Shown piece after piece: positions 55,139 to 64,000 of a DNA stretch of 64,000 nt. The position numbers were made by a program, and so were the translations under genes. Position 1 is the first letter of the stretch. Every line of letters starts with the position of its first letter. Origin of the DNA: Haematobia irritans (lineage: Eukaryota > Arthropoda > Insecta > Diptera > Muscidae); the NCBI RefSeq assembly GCF_050003625.1, contig NC_134397.1, positions 147,001,526-147,065,525 of the forward strand. The letters are read 5' to 3'. The notes under the pieces were generated by a model. The model made no database searches and was not told the DNA's origin. It saw nothing but the letters and a program-made list of their open reading frames with translations.

Positions 55139-55930
55139 AGGAGTATTGAGGGGATTAAGATTTCAAAATCTTCAACATTTTTTGAAGACCCCATGCCGTC
55201 ATCTTCGTTAGGTAGTTTTGTGGAAGATAGGGGTGTCAGAAAGCCCGAAACGTTTAAACGATTTATGCGAAATTAATTGTGCCTCATCATCAGACTCAAA
55301 ATCAATCAGCAAACGAGAACATTTCGCCTGGTTATGCATGAGTCCCCCTGAAAATCGATCGCGATTGTGAGATTGAGTATCAAATGATGACTGAAGAAGA
55401 TATTTTGAGAATCGTGTATCAAGAACCACAAACGCCGAATTTGGACGACATTCCAATTTTTCATTAGATAAATGATCAATATGAGAAATATTAAATTGTA
55501 ATACAATTAAATAAAATAAAATCTGAAATCATTCAAAGGACGTTTTCTTTAATTTTATAATAATTGGTTTTCCAAAAAACAGATAATTGCTTTAACAAAC
55601 GAATGAAACCTTATTGGTTGTGATTTCCAATTAGACTGTTATTGTGCCCAAATATTTAGTCATCCAAACAATTTTCGGTACAATTGTGCCAGACAAGAAT
55701 TGGTTGCTCTGAAAAATTTTGTGATAGTAGATGGGACCAAATAATTCGGTTGGCAAAAAAATTGGTTGGCACAACAAATTTATTTTCTGTGTGTATTGAG
55801 GCGATTAAGATTTCAAAATCTTCAACATTTTTTGAAGACCCCATGCCGTCATCTTCGTTAGGTAGTTTTGTGGAAGATAGCGGTGTCAGAAAGCCCGAAA
55901 CGTTTAAACGATTTATGCGAAATTAATTGT
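55139..55930 (+). repeat. Direct repeat of a coding-like 135-bp segment
   Basis: GATTAAGATTTCAAAATCTT through ATGCGAAATTAATTGT occurs at 55147-55281 and 55796-55930 with one or two changes. In the plus frame it encodes FEDPMPSSSLGSFVED, VRKPETFKRFMRN and a stop. Between the copies, 55282-55466 reads EIEYQMMTEEDILRIVY and TPNLDDIPIFH before a stop. This recalls the acidic C-terminal tails of pogo/Tigger-type transposases, but the link is weak. Confidence 0.45.
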
Positions 55931-55988
55931 AATTCCATATGAAAAATCATCATGTTTATGTGTGTTGTATTTAAAATAGACTTTAGCT

Positions 55989-57020
55989 CAGGGATGGAAA
56001 ATACAATTTTTAAGAAAGTACAAAAAAGGTATTTTTTGAGCGGAAAGGTACTTTTTACTAAATTTCAACAAAAATTTCACTGGAAGATTATTGTCAAGAG
56101 ACCGAATTTTAAAGAAAATAAAATTTTGAAAAAATTTTCTATATAAATGAAATTTTGCAAAAATTTTCTATAGCCGGCTATCATACAAAAACCTTTTTTT
56201 CGGAAGGTTCAAGTGTGGTTTATTGTTGGGTTTAATGAACTGCCTGAATTTATTCTTATAATTGGTTGATAGTTTTGCTGCAAGTAGGGGATGCTGATGA
56301 GGAATGTGGTAATTCCGAAACGTGCGTCCATCCAACCATCTTGCAGTCTATAGGGCTTAGCCCAAATAAATTTGACAAACATTCTTTTCCTCTGTTGGTT
56401 AAGCTACACTTGTAGTTTAGTCAATGTATGGTTTTAAGCTGCAATAAAAAACAACAACAATGCTTAAAGAACAAAACCAACAATAACAAAACAAAACGAA
56501 GGGAAATAAAATTTTGCAAAAAAATTCTATAGAAATAAAGTTTTGCAAAAATTTCCTTAGAAATAACATTTTTACAAAATTTTCAATTGAAATAAAATTT
56601 TGAAAAAATTATCTATAAAAATAAAATTTTGCAAAAATTCTATATAGAAATAAAATTTAGACAACATTTTCTACCGAAATAAAAAATTGATAATATAGAA
56701 TCGCATTCTTTTTTCGACTAAAACATTCTTGAAGTTCAATAAAATCCTGTTTTTGACTATATCTTTTACAAAATCGAGATTTTCTTCCCACATGAACATG
56801 TCTGTTTTGCCATATTTGTAAAAGACTATTAGCAAGTAAGGTTGATAAAGACTTTCTCAAAATATTAAAATATTTTGTCAAAGCTATTGTACCATAAATC
56901 TGATATCGACTCAAAAATGTCTACACAAAAGGTACTAAATCATTTGCGGGGGTACTACGGTACTGACCGGGGTGAAAAAGTATTGAAAAAAGTACTTTAG
57001 TACTGCATTTTCCATCCCTG
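55989..57020. mobile_element. hAT MITE (CAGGGATGGAAAA family), with an internal repeat
   Basis: TSD ctttagct at 55981-55988 and 57021-57028. The ends are CAGGGATGGAAAATACAATT and GTACTGCATTTTCCATCCCTG. The orientation is opposite to 53794. About 330 bp of another repeat (56172-56500) lies inside the array; it contains GGGATGCTGATGAGGAATG and an AACAACAACAA tail. Confidence 0.95.
56172..56500 (+). repeat. Short interspersed repeat with AAC-rich tail
   Basis: GGTAATTCCGAAACGTGCGT and CCATCCAACCATC match 60352-60455 on the minus strand. It ends AGCTGCAATAAAAAACAACA. The surrounding 29-bp array continues on both sides. Its class is not determined. Confidence 0.6.
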
Positions 57021-57045
57021 CTTTAGCTCTGTGCAAAGCACAGCC

Positions 57046-57112
57046 GACCGTAGCCGAGTGAATAGAATGTGCGCCTATGAAGTCAATGGTCGTGAGTTCG
57101 ACACCGCTTTCA
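57046..57112 (+). ncRNA. tRNA-like sequence, isolated
   Basis: A-box-like TAGCCGAGTGAATAGAATG (57051) and B box GAGTTCGACACC (57094) have normal spacing. No cognate acceptor pairing is evident, so it is probably a SINE head or tRNA pseudogene. Confidence 0.4.
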
Positions 57113-58374
57113 GGAGATATTTTAGAAAGGTAAGAAAATAGCAAAAAATTGTAATAACAATAATTACTATGTCAACATACATCAAGGAATTTGGGAAATA
57201 ACATTAAAAGTAAAAAAGAAAAAAATCTAAAAATAGATTTTTTTAAATTTTTTGTTTTCAAGACCTTACAAGACAACTTATTTAATAAGATCACGCCTTA
57301 CACAAACAATATATACTGAAGTGAGAGGGCAAGGCCTTGGCCCAATGACACCTAATGTTATTTTGAAAAAAGTTTGCATTTGTGTGGCATCACTACTGGA
57401 TCCTAAATAAGGTACGTTATAACGCCTGTAACACGACGCTTCTTCCTACTGGGTAACTGCATTAAATTGTGGCGATTGTGGGGTGTGTATGTTCACCAAA
57501 CATAAATGACTGTTGCCACAGGTAACTGACCATACAAAGTAAAACGGTGAAAATTCGAAATAGAACAATGAGAGCGCTAACAAAAACAACAACAACAATA
57601 AGAAAAACAACAAAGTTCATACAAAAAAAAAAAAAAAAAACAAAACAAAACATTCAAACGAACTATTTCAATGTTCTTTATTCCGAGGAATGGGGAAATT
57701 TGATTGACTACCGCCACCAGCAACAAAAAACACCACGGTTGCCCGCCACTCTTTTTTTTAATCAAGGCAAACAACAACGAAAAACAGTTTTCGTATAGCA
57801 CCTGACGAATAGAGTTGGCTAATTGTATTGCAACGGAAAAAATGACCAAAAATATTCTATACTCGCTTCCAAAGAAAATACAAACAAAAGAAAATTAAAT
57901 TACTTATGGGAAATTTTGAAAAACAAAACAAATATTAACAAGTTTTATTACAATTACAAGAAATCCGTTTCCTTTTTTTTTGAATTCCCAAATCAATGTG
58001 CCTGAGTAGTGAGTGTTGACAAGTGCTGAAGTATTTCGCAATTGCGAACAATTTCAACTACAATTATGAAGTTATGCAAAAGTTTATCCTGCAGAAATTC
58101 AAAGGTTGACTTTTGTTGTCTTCGTCTGAGTTGGAAATATCAACAGCTATTAAACTACCAATGCTGTCATTATTACAACTAAAATTATTAGTATGCGTGT
58201 GTGTGTGTTCTGTGTGTTATTGCGTAAAAAAAAAATTCAATTACTGAAAACGGAATTGTAACAAGCGTCGACAAGTTGAACAACTTGAAGAGACAACAAT
58301 TTCAAATCATTGTCACTCATTATTCATTGTTTAAACTAACAAAATAAATATAACATTTATCGTGAGTGTATAAA
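57113..58374 (+). promoter_or_regulatory. Probable 5' region and leader of the gene at 58375
   Basis: No TE terminus is recognised here. The region contains simple AAC, GTGT and poly-A tracts (57585-57650, 58195-58240) typical of fly intergenic and 5' UTR DNA. The last 120 bp before the ATG are AT-rich without upstream ATGs close by, ending TATAAAATG. The transcription start cannot be placed from sequence alone. Confidence 0.35.
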
Positions 58375-58483
58375 ATGATTTCAGAAAGATTTATAAAAGT
58401 TTTAATCGTTCTCTTTGGAATCGCATTGAAATTCCTCAATTGTTATGGTGACGTTGGTTTGCCGTTGATACAAATAAGTCATG
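58375..58483 (+). CDS. First coding exon of a secreted-protein gene
   Basis: ATG at 58375 in an insect-like context (TATAAAATG) opens 36 codons plus 1 nt, then a donor CATG|GTACGT at 58484. The peptide begins MISERFIKVLIVLFGIAL and continues KFLNCYGDVGLPLIQISHG: a classic signal peptide with a basic n-region, hydrophobic core (residues 9-21) and likely cleavage after about C23-G25. The mature start GLPLIQISHG resembles the N-terminus of carboxylesterase-type hydrolases (P.I..SHG..RG), but this is a guess from ten residues. The remaining exons are not found in the window; the TEs to 64000 would lie in intron 1. Confidence 0.6.
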
Positions 58484-58801
58484 GTACGTTGCACATACGG
58501 TTGATTATACCATAGAAACTCATATAAATCTACATTCATGCATATCTATAAATAAATCTATATACATAAGTGAGAGTTTATTTAGTAAAATTTAGCGATA
58601 CCTTATTTGCGTAGTATGTTAACTCGACATTACATGTTTTTATAACCAAAGGATTAAAATATTATTGTTGTTGTCGAGAATAATAAATACTTGAAAATGA
58701 AGTGTATGCGACGGACGCAGAGGAGGAGGGATCCCGGGGGCTGGTACCTGAAAATAAAATAATAAAACAAAATCGAGTTAAATCGACCTTTTTAAGGAAT
58801 A
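58484..58801 (+). other. Start of presumed intron 1
   Basis: Nothing is recognised except CGGACGCAGAGGAGGAGGGA near 58712 and an A-rich stretch before the TA target of the next element. Confidence 0.35.
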
Positions 58802-60014
58802 AAGGGTGATACGGTCAAAATTTGGTCAAGGGAAAACGCGTGTAAATCGGTAAAATCGGTGAAATCGTTTATTTATAAAATTCAGGAAAAATATTCAGTT
58901 AGGCTTTCGCTTTTCCAAATCCGAATTGCCGGGCCTCACGCTTGACATCTGCCATCAGATTTAGTACAGCCACGTTGTCCACCTTCTTAGCCGCAGAAAG
59001 CCAGTTTGCCTTGAACTGCTGCTCGTCCTTAGCAGTTTTTTTGGTCTTCTTTAGGTTCCGCTTGACAATAGCCCAGTATTTCTCAATTGGGCGGAGCTCT
59101 GGCGTGTTGGGAGGGTTCTTGTCCTTGGGAACCACCTGCACGTTGTCGGCGGCGTACCACTCCATGGCCTTTTTACGGTAATGGCAAGATGCCAAATCCA
59201 GCCAAAACAGTACGGAACAACCGTGTTTCTTCAGGAAAGGCAGCAGACGTTTATTCATACACTCTTTCACGTAAATTTCTTGGTTGACAGTCCCGGAAGC
59301 TATGAAAATGCTGCTTTTCAAGCCACAGGTACTTATGTGCATGAAAATATCTGCTACCTTTCCCCTTCCTTTTGCCGTATAAAACTCCTGTCCCGGAAGC
59401 TGCTTGTAGTCGGCTTTGACGTAGGTTTCGTCGTCCATTACCACGCAGTCAAACTTCGTCAGCATCGTCGTGTACAGCCTCCGGGGTCGCGCTTTGGCCG
59501 TCATATTTTGTTTATCATCGCGATTTGGAGTCACTACCTTCTTGTAAGTCGATAGTCAGGCTCGTTTTTTGGCTCGATTCACGGTTGTAGACGATACACC
59601 CAGCTTATTTGCGGCATCTCGGAGAGAGAGGTTAGGGTTTCGCTTGAAACTACCGGCAACTCTCTTTGTCGTCTCAGCGGCTTCCGGTTTTCGATTTCCC
59701 CCCGTAGCCAGACTTTCTGGCTGTCGACAAACGTTCCCAAAACACTTTAATTACATTTGTAACGGTTGATTTGGCAACTTTTAGCGATTTTGCCAGCTTT
59801 GCGTGCGAGTAACTCGGATTTTCACGATGCGCGAGCAAAATTTTGATACGCTGCTCTTCTTGCTTGGACGGCATTTTGACAACTGAAGAGTGAATTCCAA
59901 AATCAAAATAGGAGCAACATTCTACACACACACCTTCAAAATGAGGGGTGTTCAGGTTTTTTAAATGCAAAATTGAAAGATATACGTCAAGTTTATATTG
60001 ACCCTATCACCCTT
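58802..60014 (-). mobile_element. DD37E-type Tc1/mariner transposon
   Basis: TA at 58800-58801 and 60015-60016. The left TIR is AAGGGTGATACGGTCAAAAT; the right end is the same but lacks about 11 bp between two TTGACC-like repeats (compare the intact right end at 18090-18123). It is 1,213 bp with one transposase frame on the minus strand. Confidence 0.9.
58896..59874 (-). pseudogene. DD37E transposase, frameshifted
   Basis: ATG at 59874 starts MPSKQEEQRIKILLAHREN. There is a one-base insertion near the G-run at about 59705, then RVAGSFKRNPNLSLRDAANK and LGVSSTTVNR (second helix-turn-helix), then an in-frame TGA at about 59553. The catalytic part follows from 59534: FDCVVMDDETYVKADYKQ (first D), SVLFWLDLASCHYRKKAM (second D), PPNTPELRPIEKYWAIVKR (final E). 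Between the second D and the E I count 37 residues, the spacing of the DD37E group first named from mosquitoes. The active-site residues survive, but two lesions abolish full-length protein. Confidence 0.9.
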
Positions 60015-60065
60015 TACATTGAATTTGCATTGATTTAGATATTTTATGCTGTTTTGATTTCAGCT

Positions 60066-60331
60066 AGGTTAGGTTAGGTGGAACACCGATGTATCAGGCT
60101 CATGGACTATTCAGTCCATTGTGATACCACATTGGTGAACTTCTCTCTTATCACTGAGTGCTGCCCGATTCAATGTTAAGCTCAATGACAAGTGACCTCC
60201 TTTTTATAGCCGAGCCCGAACGGCGTTCCACATTGCAGGGAAACCACTTAGAGAAGCTTTGAAACCCTCAGAAATGTCACCAGCATTACTGAGGTGGGAT
60301 AATCCACCGCTGAAAACTTTTTGGTGTTCGA
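60066..60331 (-). mobile_element. SINE, headless, 9-bp TSD
   Basis: TSD atttcagct at 60057-60065 and 60332-60340. On the minus strand it runs from AACACCAAAAAGTTTTCAGC through GGAACGCCGTTCGGGCTCGG and GTGGTATCACAATGGACTGA to (AACCT)n. The tRNA head is absent, a genuine 5' truncation since the TSD abuts the body. Confidence 0.85.
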
Positions 60332-60344
60332 ATTTCAGCTAAAA

Positions 60345-60455
60345 AGCAGTAAAAGTATGTTTGTCATGATGGTTGGATGGACGATCGTTTCGGAATTACC
60401 ACATTCCACATCAGCATCCTCTACTTGATGGAAGCAAAGTCTACTATCAAAAACC
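60345..60455 (-). repeat. Interspersed repeat fragment
   Basis: Minus-strand match to 56263-56345 (GATGCTGATGTGGAATGTGG, TAATTCCGAAACG, CCATCCAACCATC). Confidence 0.65.
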
Positions 60456-61104
60456 TTTTTCGGGGAACACTTATTTTTGGATAAAATACTTCTAGATTTA
60501 CAATTTCAGGGAAATCGGATGAAAATTTCAGCAAATCTAGAATCCTAAGATATCAAATTGCGATATCAGTACGATATGGCGTCTATAGCAAAATATACAC
60601 ACCATATTGGGCACATCTATTTGTGGATCTAAAATAGTTCTGGATTTACATTTTCAAGGTAATCGTATACTATTTTTGGGTAAATCCAGAAAGCTAAGAA
60701 ATAAAATTGGGAGATCAGTGAATATGGGAGATACATAGCAAAACATGGACCGATATAAATAATATTCGTCACCCCTATTTGTGGATCTAAACTACCTCTA
60801 AAATCTTTGTTTGAGGCAAATCGGATAAAAATAAAAAAACGCCCAAGAAGTTAAATCGGGAGATAAGCCTAAAGGGAAGACATACAAAAACTTAGACCGA
60901 TACACACCATGCTCGGCACGGCAAAATAACGGTGTCTAAATGTCCAAGATGTCAAATCGGGAGATCAGCTATACCAAAACATGGACCTGTACACACAATG
61001 CTCGGTACACTTATTTGTGAACTTAAGTACCTTTAGATTAACAATTTCATGATAATAAAATCTGCGTTGTATAGATGCTCAAGAAACAACATCGGGTGCC
61101 GGTT
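60456..61104 (-). repeat. MM3 fragment, several monomers
   Basis: Reverse-orientation monomers carry AAATCGGGAGATCAGC and AAACATGGACCGATATA at intervals (60740, 60865, 60955, 61025). No ends are present. Confidence 0.65.
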
Positions 61105-61106
61105 TA

Positions 61107-62278
61107 ACAGGTTAACTGATAAGTCCCCGGTCTAACAAAGAAAAACACATTTTTTGTCAAAATTCGTTTTTATTATTCAACATAGTTCCCTTCAAGAGCA
61201 ATACAACGATTATAACGACCTTCCAATTTTTTGATACCATTTTGGTAGTACTCCTTCGGTTTTGCCTCAAAATAGGCTTCAGTTTCGGCGATCACCTCTG
61301 CATTGCAGCCAAATTTTTTCCCTGCGAGCATCCTTTTGAGGTCTGAGCTCAAGAAAATTTCGCTGGGGGCCAGATCTGGAGAATACGGTGGGTGGGGAAG
61401 CAATTCAAAGTCCAATTCATGAATTTTTGCCATCGTTCTCAATGACTTGTGGCACGGTGCGTTGTCTTAGTGGAACAACACTTTTTTCTTCTTCATATGG
61501 GGCCGTTTTGCAGCGATTTCGACCTTCAAACGCTCCAATAACGCCATATAATAGTCACTGTTGATGGATTTTCCCTTCTCATCCCAAATAACAGAGGCCA
61601 TTACTTTGCCAGCGGACATTTGAGTCTTTCCACGCTTTGGAGACGGTTCACCGGTCGCTGTCCACTCAGCCGACTGTCGATTGGACTCAGGAGTGTAGTG
61701 ATGGAGCCATGTTTCATCCATTATCACATATCGACCGAAAAACTCGGGTGTATTACGAGTTAACAGCTGCAAACACCGCTCAGAATCATCAACACATTGT
61801 TGTTTTTGGTCAAATGTAAGCTCGCGCGGCACCCATTTTGCATAGAGCTTCCGCATATCCAAATATTGATGAATGATATGACCAACACGTTCCTTTGAAA
61901 TCTTTAAGGCCTCTGCTATCTCGATAAACTTCATTTTACGGTCATTCAAAATCATTTTGTGGATTTTTTTGATGTTTTCGTCGGTAACCCCTCTTTCGGT
62001 CGTCCACTGCGTTCACCGTCCTCCGTGCTCATTTCACCACGCTTGAATTTTGCATACCAATCAATTATTGTTGATTTCCATGGGGCAGAGTCCGGAAACT
62101 CATTATCAAGCCAAGTTTTTGCTTCCACCGTATTTTTTCCCTTCAGAAAACAGTATTCTATCAAAACACGAAATTCCTTTTTTCCATTTTTTTTCATAAT
62201 AACAAAAGTTGCTCAACAAAAGACGCTCTATCTCACAAACTAATTGACTTACAGACGTCAAATTTTGACACGAATCAT
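61107..62278 (-). mobile_element. Himar1-like mariner (irritans group), 5' end lost
   Basis: The intact TIR at 61107 reads ACAGGTTAACTGATAAGTCC then CCGGTCT, preceded by TA. The coding strand is minus. Upstream of the ATG, GAGATAGAGCGTCTTTTGTT and TTTGACACGAATGATT-like leader sequence is present to about 62278. The opposite TIR is replaced by the 29-bp array. Confidence 0.9.
61173..62197 (-). pseudogene. Himar1-like mariner transposase, defective
   Basis: It starts MKKNGKKEFRVLIEYCFLKG and includes FPDSAPWKSTIIDWYAKFKR (DNA-binding domain). A frameshift lies at about 61955, then ALKISKERVGHIIHQYLDMR, RELTFDQKQQCVDDSERC and VIMDETWLHHY (first catalytic D). An in-frame deletion of about 14-15 residues follows ASVIWD. 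A stop replaces Q before DNAPCHK (second D). The third catalytic site reads SPDLAPSEIFL, with E in place of D. It ends EGRYNRCIALEGNYVE. At least four lesions; inactive. Confidence 0.93.
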
Positions 62279-63850
62279 TTGAAGAATAAAATTTTGACAA
62301 AATTTACATTAGAATAGAAATTGGACAAAATTTTCTATGGGAATAAAATGATGACAAAATTTTCTATAGAAATAAAAATTTGACAAAATTTTCTATAGAA
62401 ATAAAATTTTGACAATATTTTCTATAGAAATAAAATTTTGACAAAATTTGGTATAGAAAAAAATTGTTGACAAAATAAGAATATAATTTTTCATATGGAA
62501 ATAAAATTTTGACAAATTTTCCATAAGAATAAAAATTGGACAAAATTTTCTATGAAATGAAATAAAATTTTGACAAATTTTTTTTATGGGAATACAATTT
62601 TGACAAAATTTTCTATAGAAATAAAATTTTGAATTTTGTATAAAAATAAATGTTGACAAAATTATCTATAAGAATAAAATTTTTCATATAGAAATAAAAT
62701 TTTGGAAAAATTTCCATTAGAATAAAAATTGGACAACATTTTCTATGGGAATAAAATTTTGACAAAATTTTCTATAGAAATAAAATTTTGACAAAATTTT
62801 CTATAGAAATAAAATTTTAACAAAATTTGGTATAGAAACAAATTGTGGACAAAATTTTCTATAAGAATAAAATTTTTCATACAGAAATAAAATTTTGGAA
62901 AAAAATCCATTAGAATAAAAATTGGACAACATTTTCTATGCGAATAAAATTTTTCCAAAATTTTATATAGAAATAAAATTTTGACAAAATTTGGTATAGA
63001 AAAAAATTGTTGACAAAATAAGAATATAATTTTTCATATGGAAATAAAATTTTACATAAGACTAAAAATTGGACAAAATTTTCTATGAAATGAAATAAAA
63101 TTTTGACAACATTTTCTATGGAAATAAATTGTTGATAAAAATTTCTATAAGAATAAAATTTTACATATAGAAATAAAATGTTGATAAAATTTCCATTAGA
63201 ATAGAAATTGGACAAAATTTTCTATAGAAATAAAATCTTGACAAAATTTTCTATGGGAATAAAATTTTGACAAAATTTGCTATAGAAAAAAATTGTTGAC
63301 AAATTTTCTATAAGAATAAAATTATGACAAATTTTCCATAAGAATAAAAATTTGACAAAATTTTCTATAGAAATAAAATATTTACAAAATTTTCTATAGA
63401 AATAAAATTTTGGAAAAATTTTCTATAGAAATAAAATTTTGGAAAAATTTTCTATAGAAATAAAATTTTGGAAAAATTTTCTATAGAAATAAAATTTTGA
63501 CAAAATTTTCTATAGAAATAAATTGTTGAAAAAAATTTCTATAAGAATAAAATTTTTCATATAGAATTAAATTTTTGACAAAATTCCCTTAGAAAGTTGG
63601 ACAAAATTTTCTATAGAAATAAAATTTTGACAAAATTTTCTATAGGAATAAATTGTTGAAAAAATTTTCTATAGAAATAAAATTTTGGCAAAAAATCCTA
63701 TAGAAATAAATTGTTGACAACATTTTCTTAGAAATAAAGTTTTGACAAATTTCCTATAGAAATAAAATTTTGACAACATTTTCTATAGAAATAAAATTTT
63801 GCAAAATATTTTTTTTTTTAGAAAAACAAAACAAAAAAATGTCTAAATCG
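62279..63850. repeat. Large degenerate 29-bp tandem array
   Basis: About fifty imperfect units with core TTTCTATAGAAATAAAATTT (palindromic TTTCTATAGAAA) fill 1.57 kb. Higher-order repetition is visible: blocks with AAATTGTTGACAAAATAAG (62464 and 63006) and CATTAGAATAAAAATTGGAC recur. ORFs here are low-complexity artefacts. Confidence 0.9.
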
Positions 63851-63988
63851 GTCTAGATTTAAATATACGTATACTTTCACAATAGTCTTGAAATTTGATA
63901 TAATGTAATTTTAGCACCTTTTGGCTTCGAAAAGTACCTTTTTAGTAGATTTTTAGTGCTTTTTCGTCAACATGATTTATCATCCCTG
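63851..63988. mobile_element. hAT-like right terminus
   Basis: GTACCTTTTTAGTAGATTTT and the end GATTTATCATCCCTG (63974-63988) resemble the CAGGGATGGAAAA family end with its GTACTTTTT subterminal motifs. It probably terminates an element containing the preceding array. The opposite end is not found. Confidence 0.5.
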
Positions 63989-64000
63989 CCTACCCGAAGT

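Noticed and set aside
57462..57849. Hydrophobic minus-strand ORFs suggesting a membrane protein
   Set aside because: They are translations of AAC/A-rich simple sequence, giving runs of F, V and C.
59181..59555. 124-codon plus-strand ORF
   Set aside because: Antisense shadow of the DD37E transposase.
62393..63215. ORFs of 71-101 codons in the 3' array
   Set aside because: Low-complexity translation of the 29-bp units (FYFYRKFCQNF repeats).

Overview
The window is AT-rich dipteran DNA, most likely from a muscid fly such as stable fly, horn fly or house fly. The evidence is the repeat content: a mariner whose transposase matches the horn-fly Himar1 lineage, mini-me-like elements with (TA)n and (GTCY)n tracts, and a tRNA-derived SINE sharing its tail with a LOA-type LINE. 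Species is inference. There is no bacterial gene, operon, CRISPR array or rRNA. Almost everything is transposable-element (TE) DNA, much of it nested. Host sequence is limited to one good secreted-protein first exon (58375-58483), one plausible small gene (20760-21215), and a few stretches where I recognise no repeat.

Names used here: MM1, MM2 and MM3 are three families of mini-me-like (Helentron/DINE-type) elements. Each starts TATACCC, carries the mini-me core with a (GTCY)n tract, has an internal array, and ends in a GGCC..GGCC hairpin followed by an ACTTG-type end. hAT, Tc1/mariner, CACTA-like, LOA and CR1/L2-like are used in the usual sense. TSD = target-site duplication, TIR = terminal inverted repeat.

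Layout. 1-2287: long-inverted-repeat element inside a hAT MITE. 2331-5540: mariner broken by a hAT element, then an MM1. 5580-8760: MM3 scrap, weak ORFs, nested MITEs, a hAT MITE. 9036-12600: MM1, SINE, repeat scraps, one weak ORF. 12600-15560: repeat-poor stretch, hAT MITE with a 29-bp array, MITEs. 15588-19842: MM1 carrying a CACTA-like element and a DD37E-derived element, then a second CACTA-like element in a MITE. 19850-21250: repeat-poor, with the candidate small gene. 21291-25302: two MM1 copies and a SINE. 25810-29960: Helitron-like repeat, LOA fragment, nested MITEs, SINE. 30028-35503: an MM3 opened by a hAT element that itself holds TA-MITEs inside TA-MITEs. 35692-36767: decayed pogo/Tigger element. 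37280-45556: a CR1/L2-like LINE broken by at least five later insertions. 46562-54990: an MM1 holding a CACTA-like element and a hAT element (C-terminal transposase exon readable), itself holding MM2 and a hAT MITE, the whole overprinted by a 2,947-bp tandem duplication. 55139-57120: duplicated coding scrap, hAT MITE, tRNA-like block. 57113-58800: host gene 5' region and exon 1. 58802-62280: DD37E transposon, SINE, MM3 scrap, Himar1-like mariner. 62281-63988: 29-bp array ending in a hAT-like terminus.

Most long ORFs are not genes. The 153-bp MM1 unit is a multiple of three, so arrays stay open in several frames on both strands. Insertion order can be read from TSDs and restored reading frames, which is the main information in this window.
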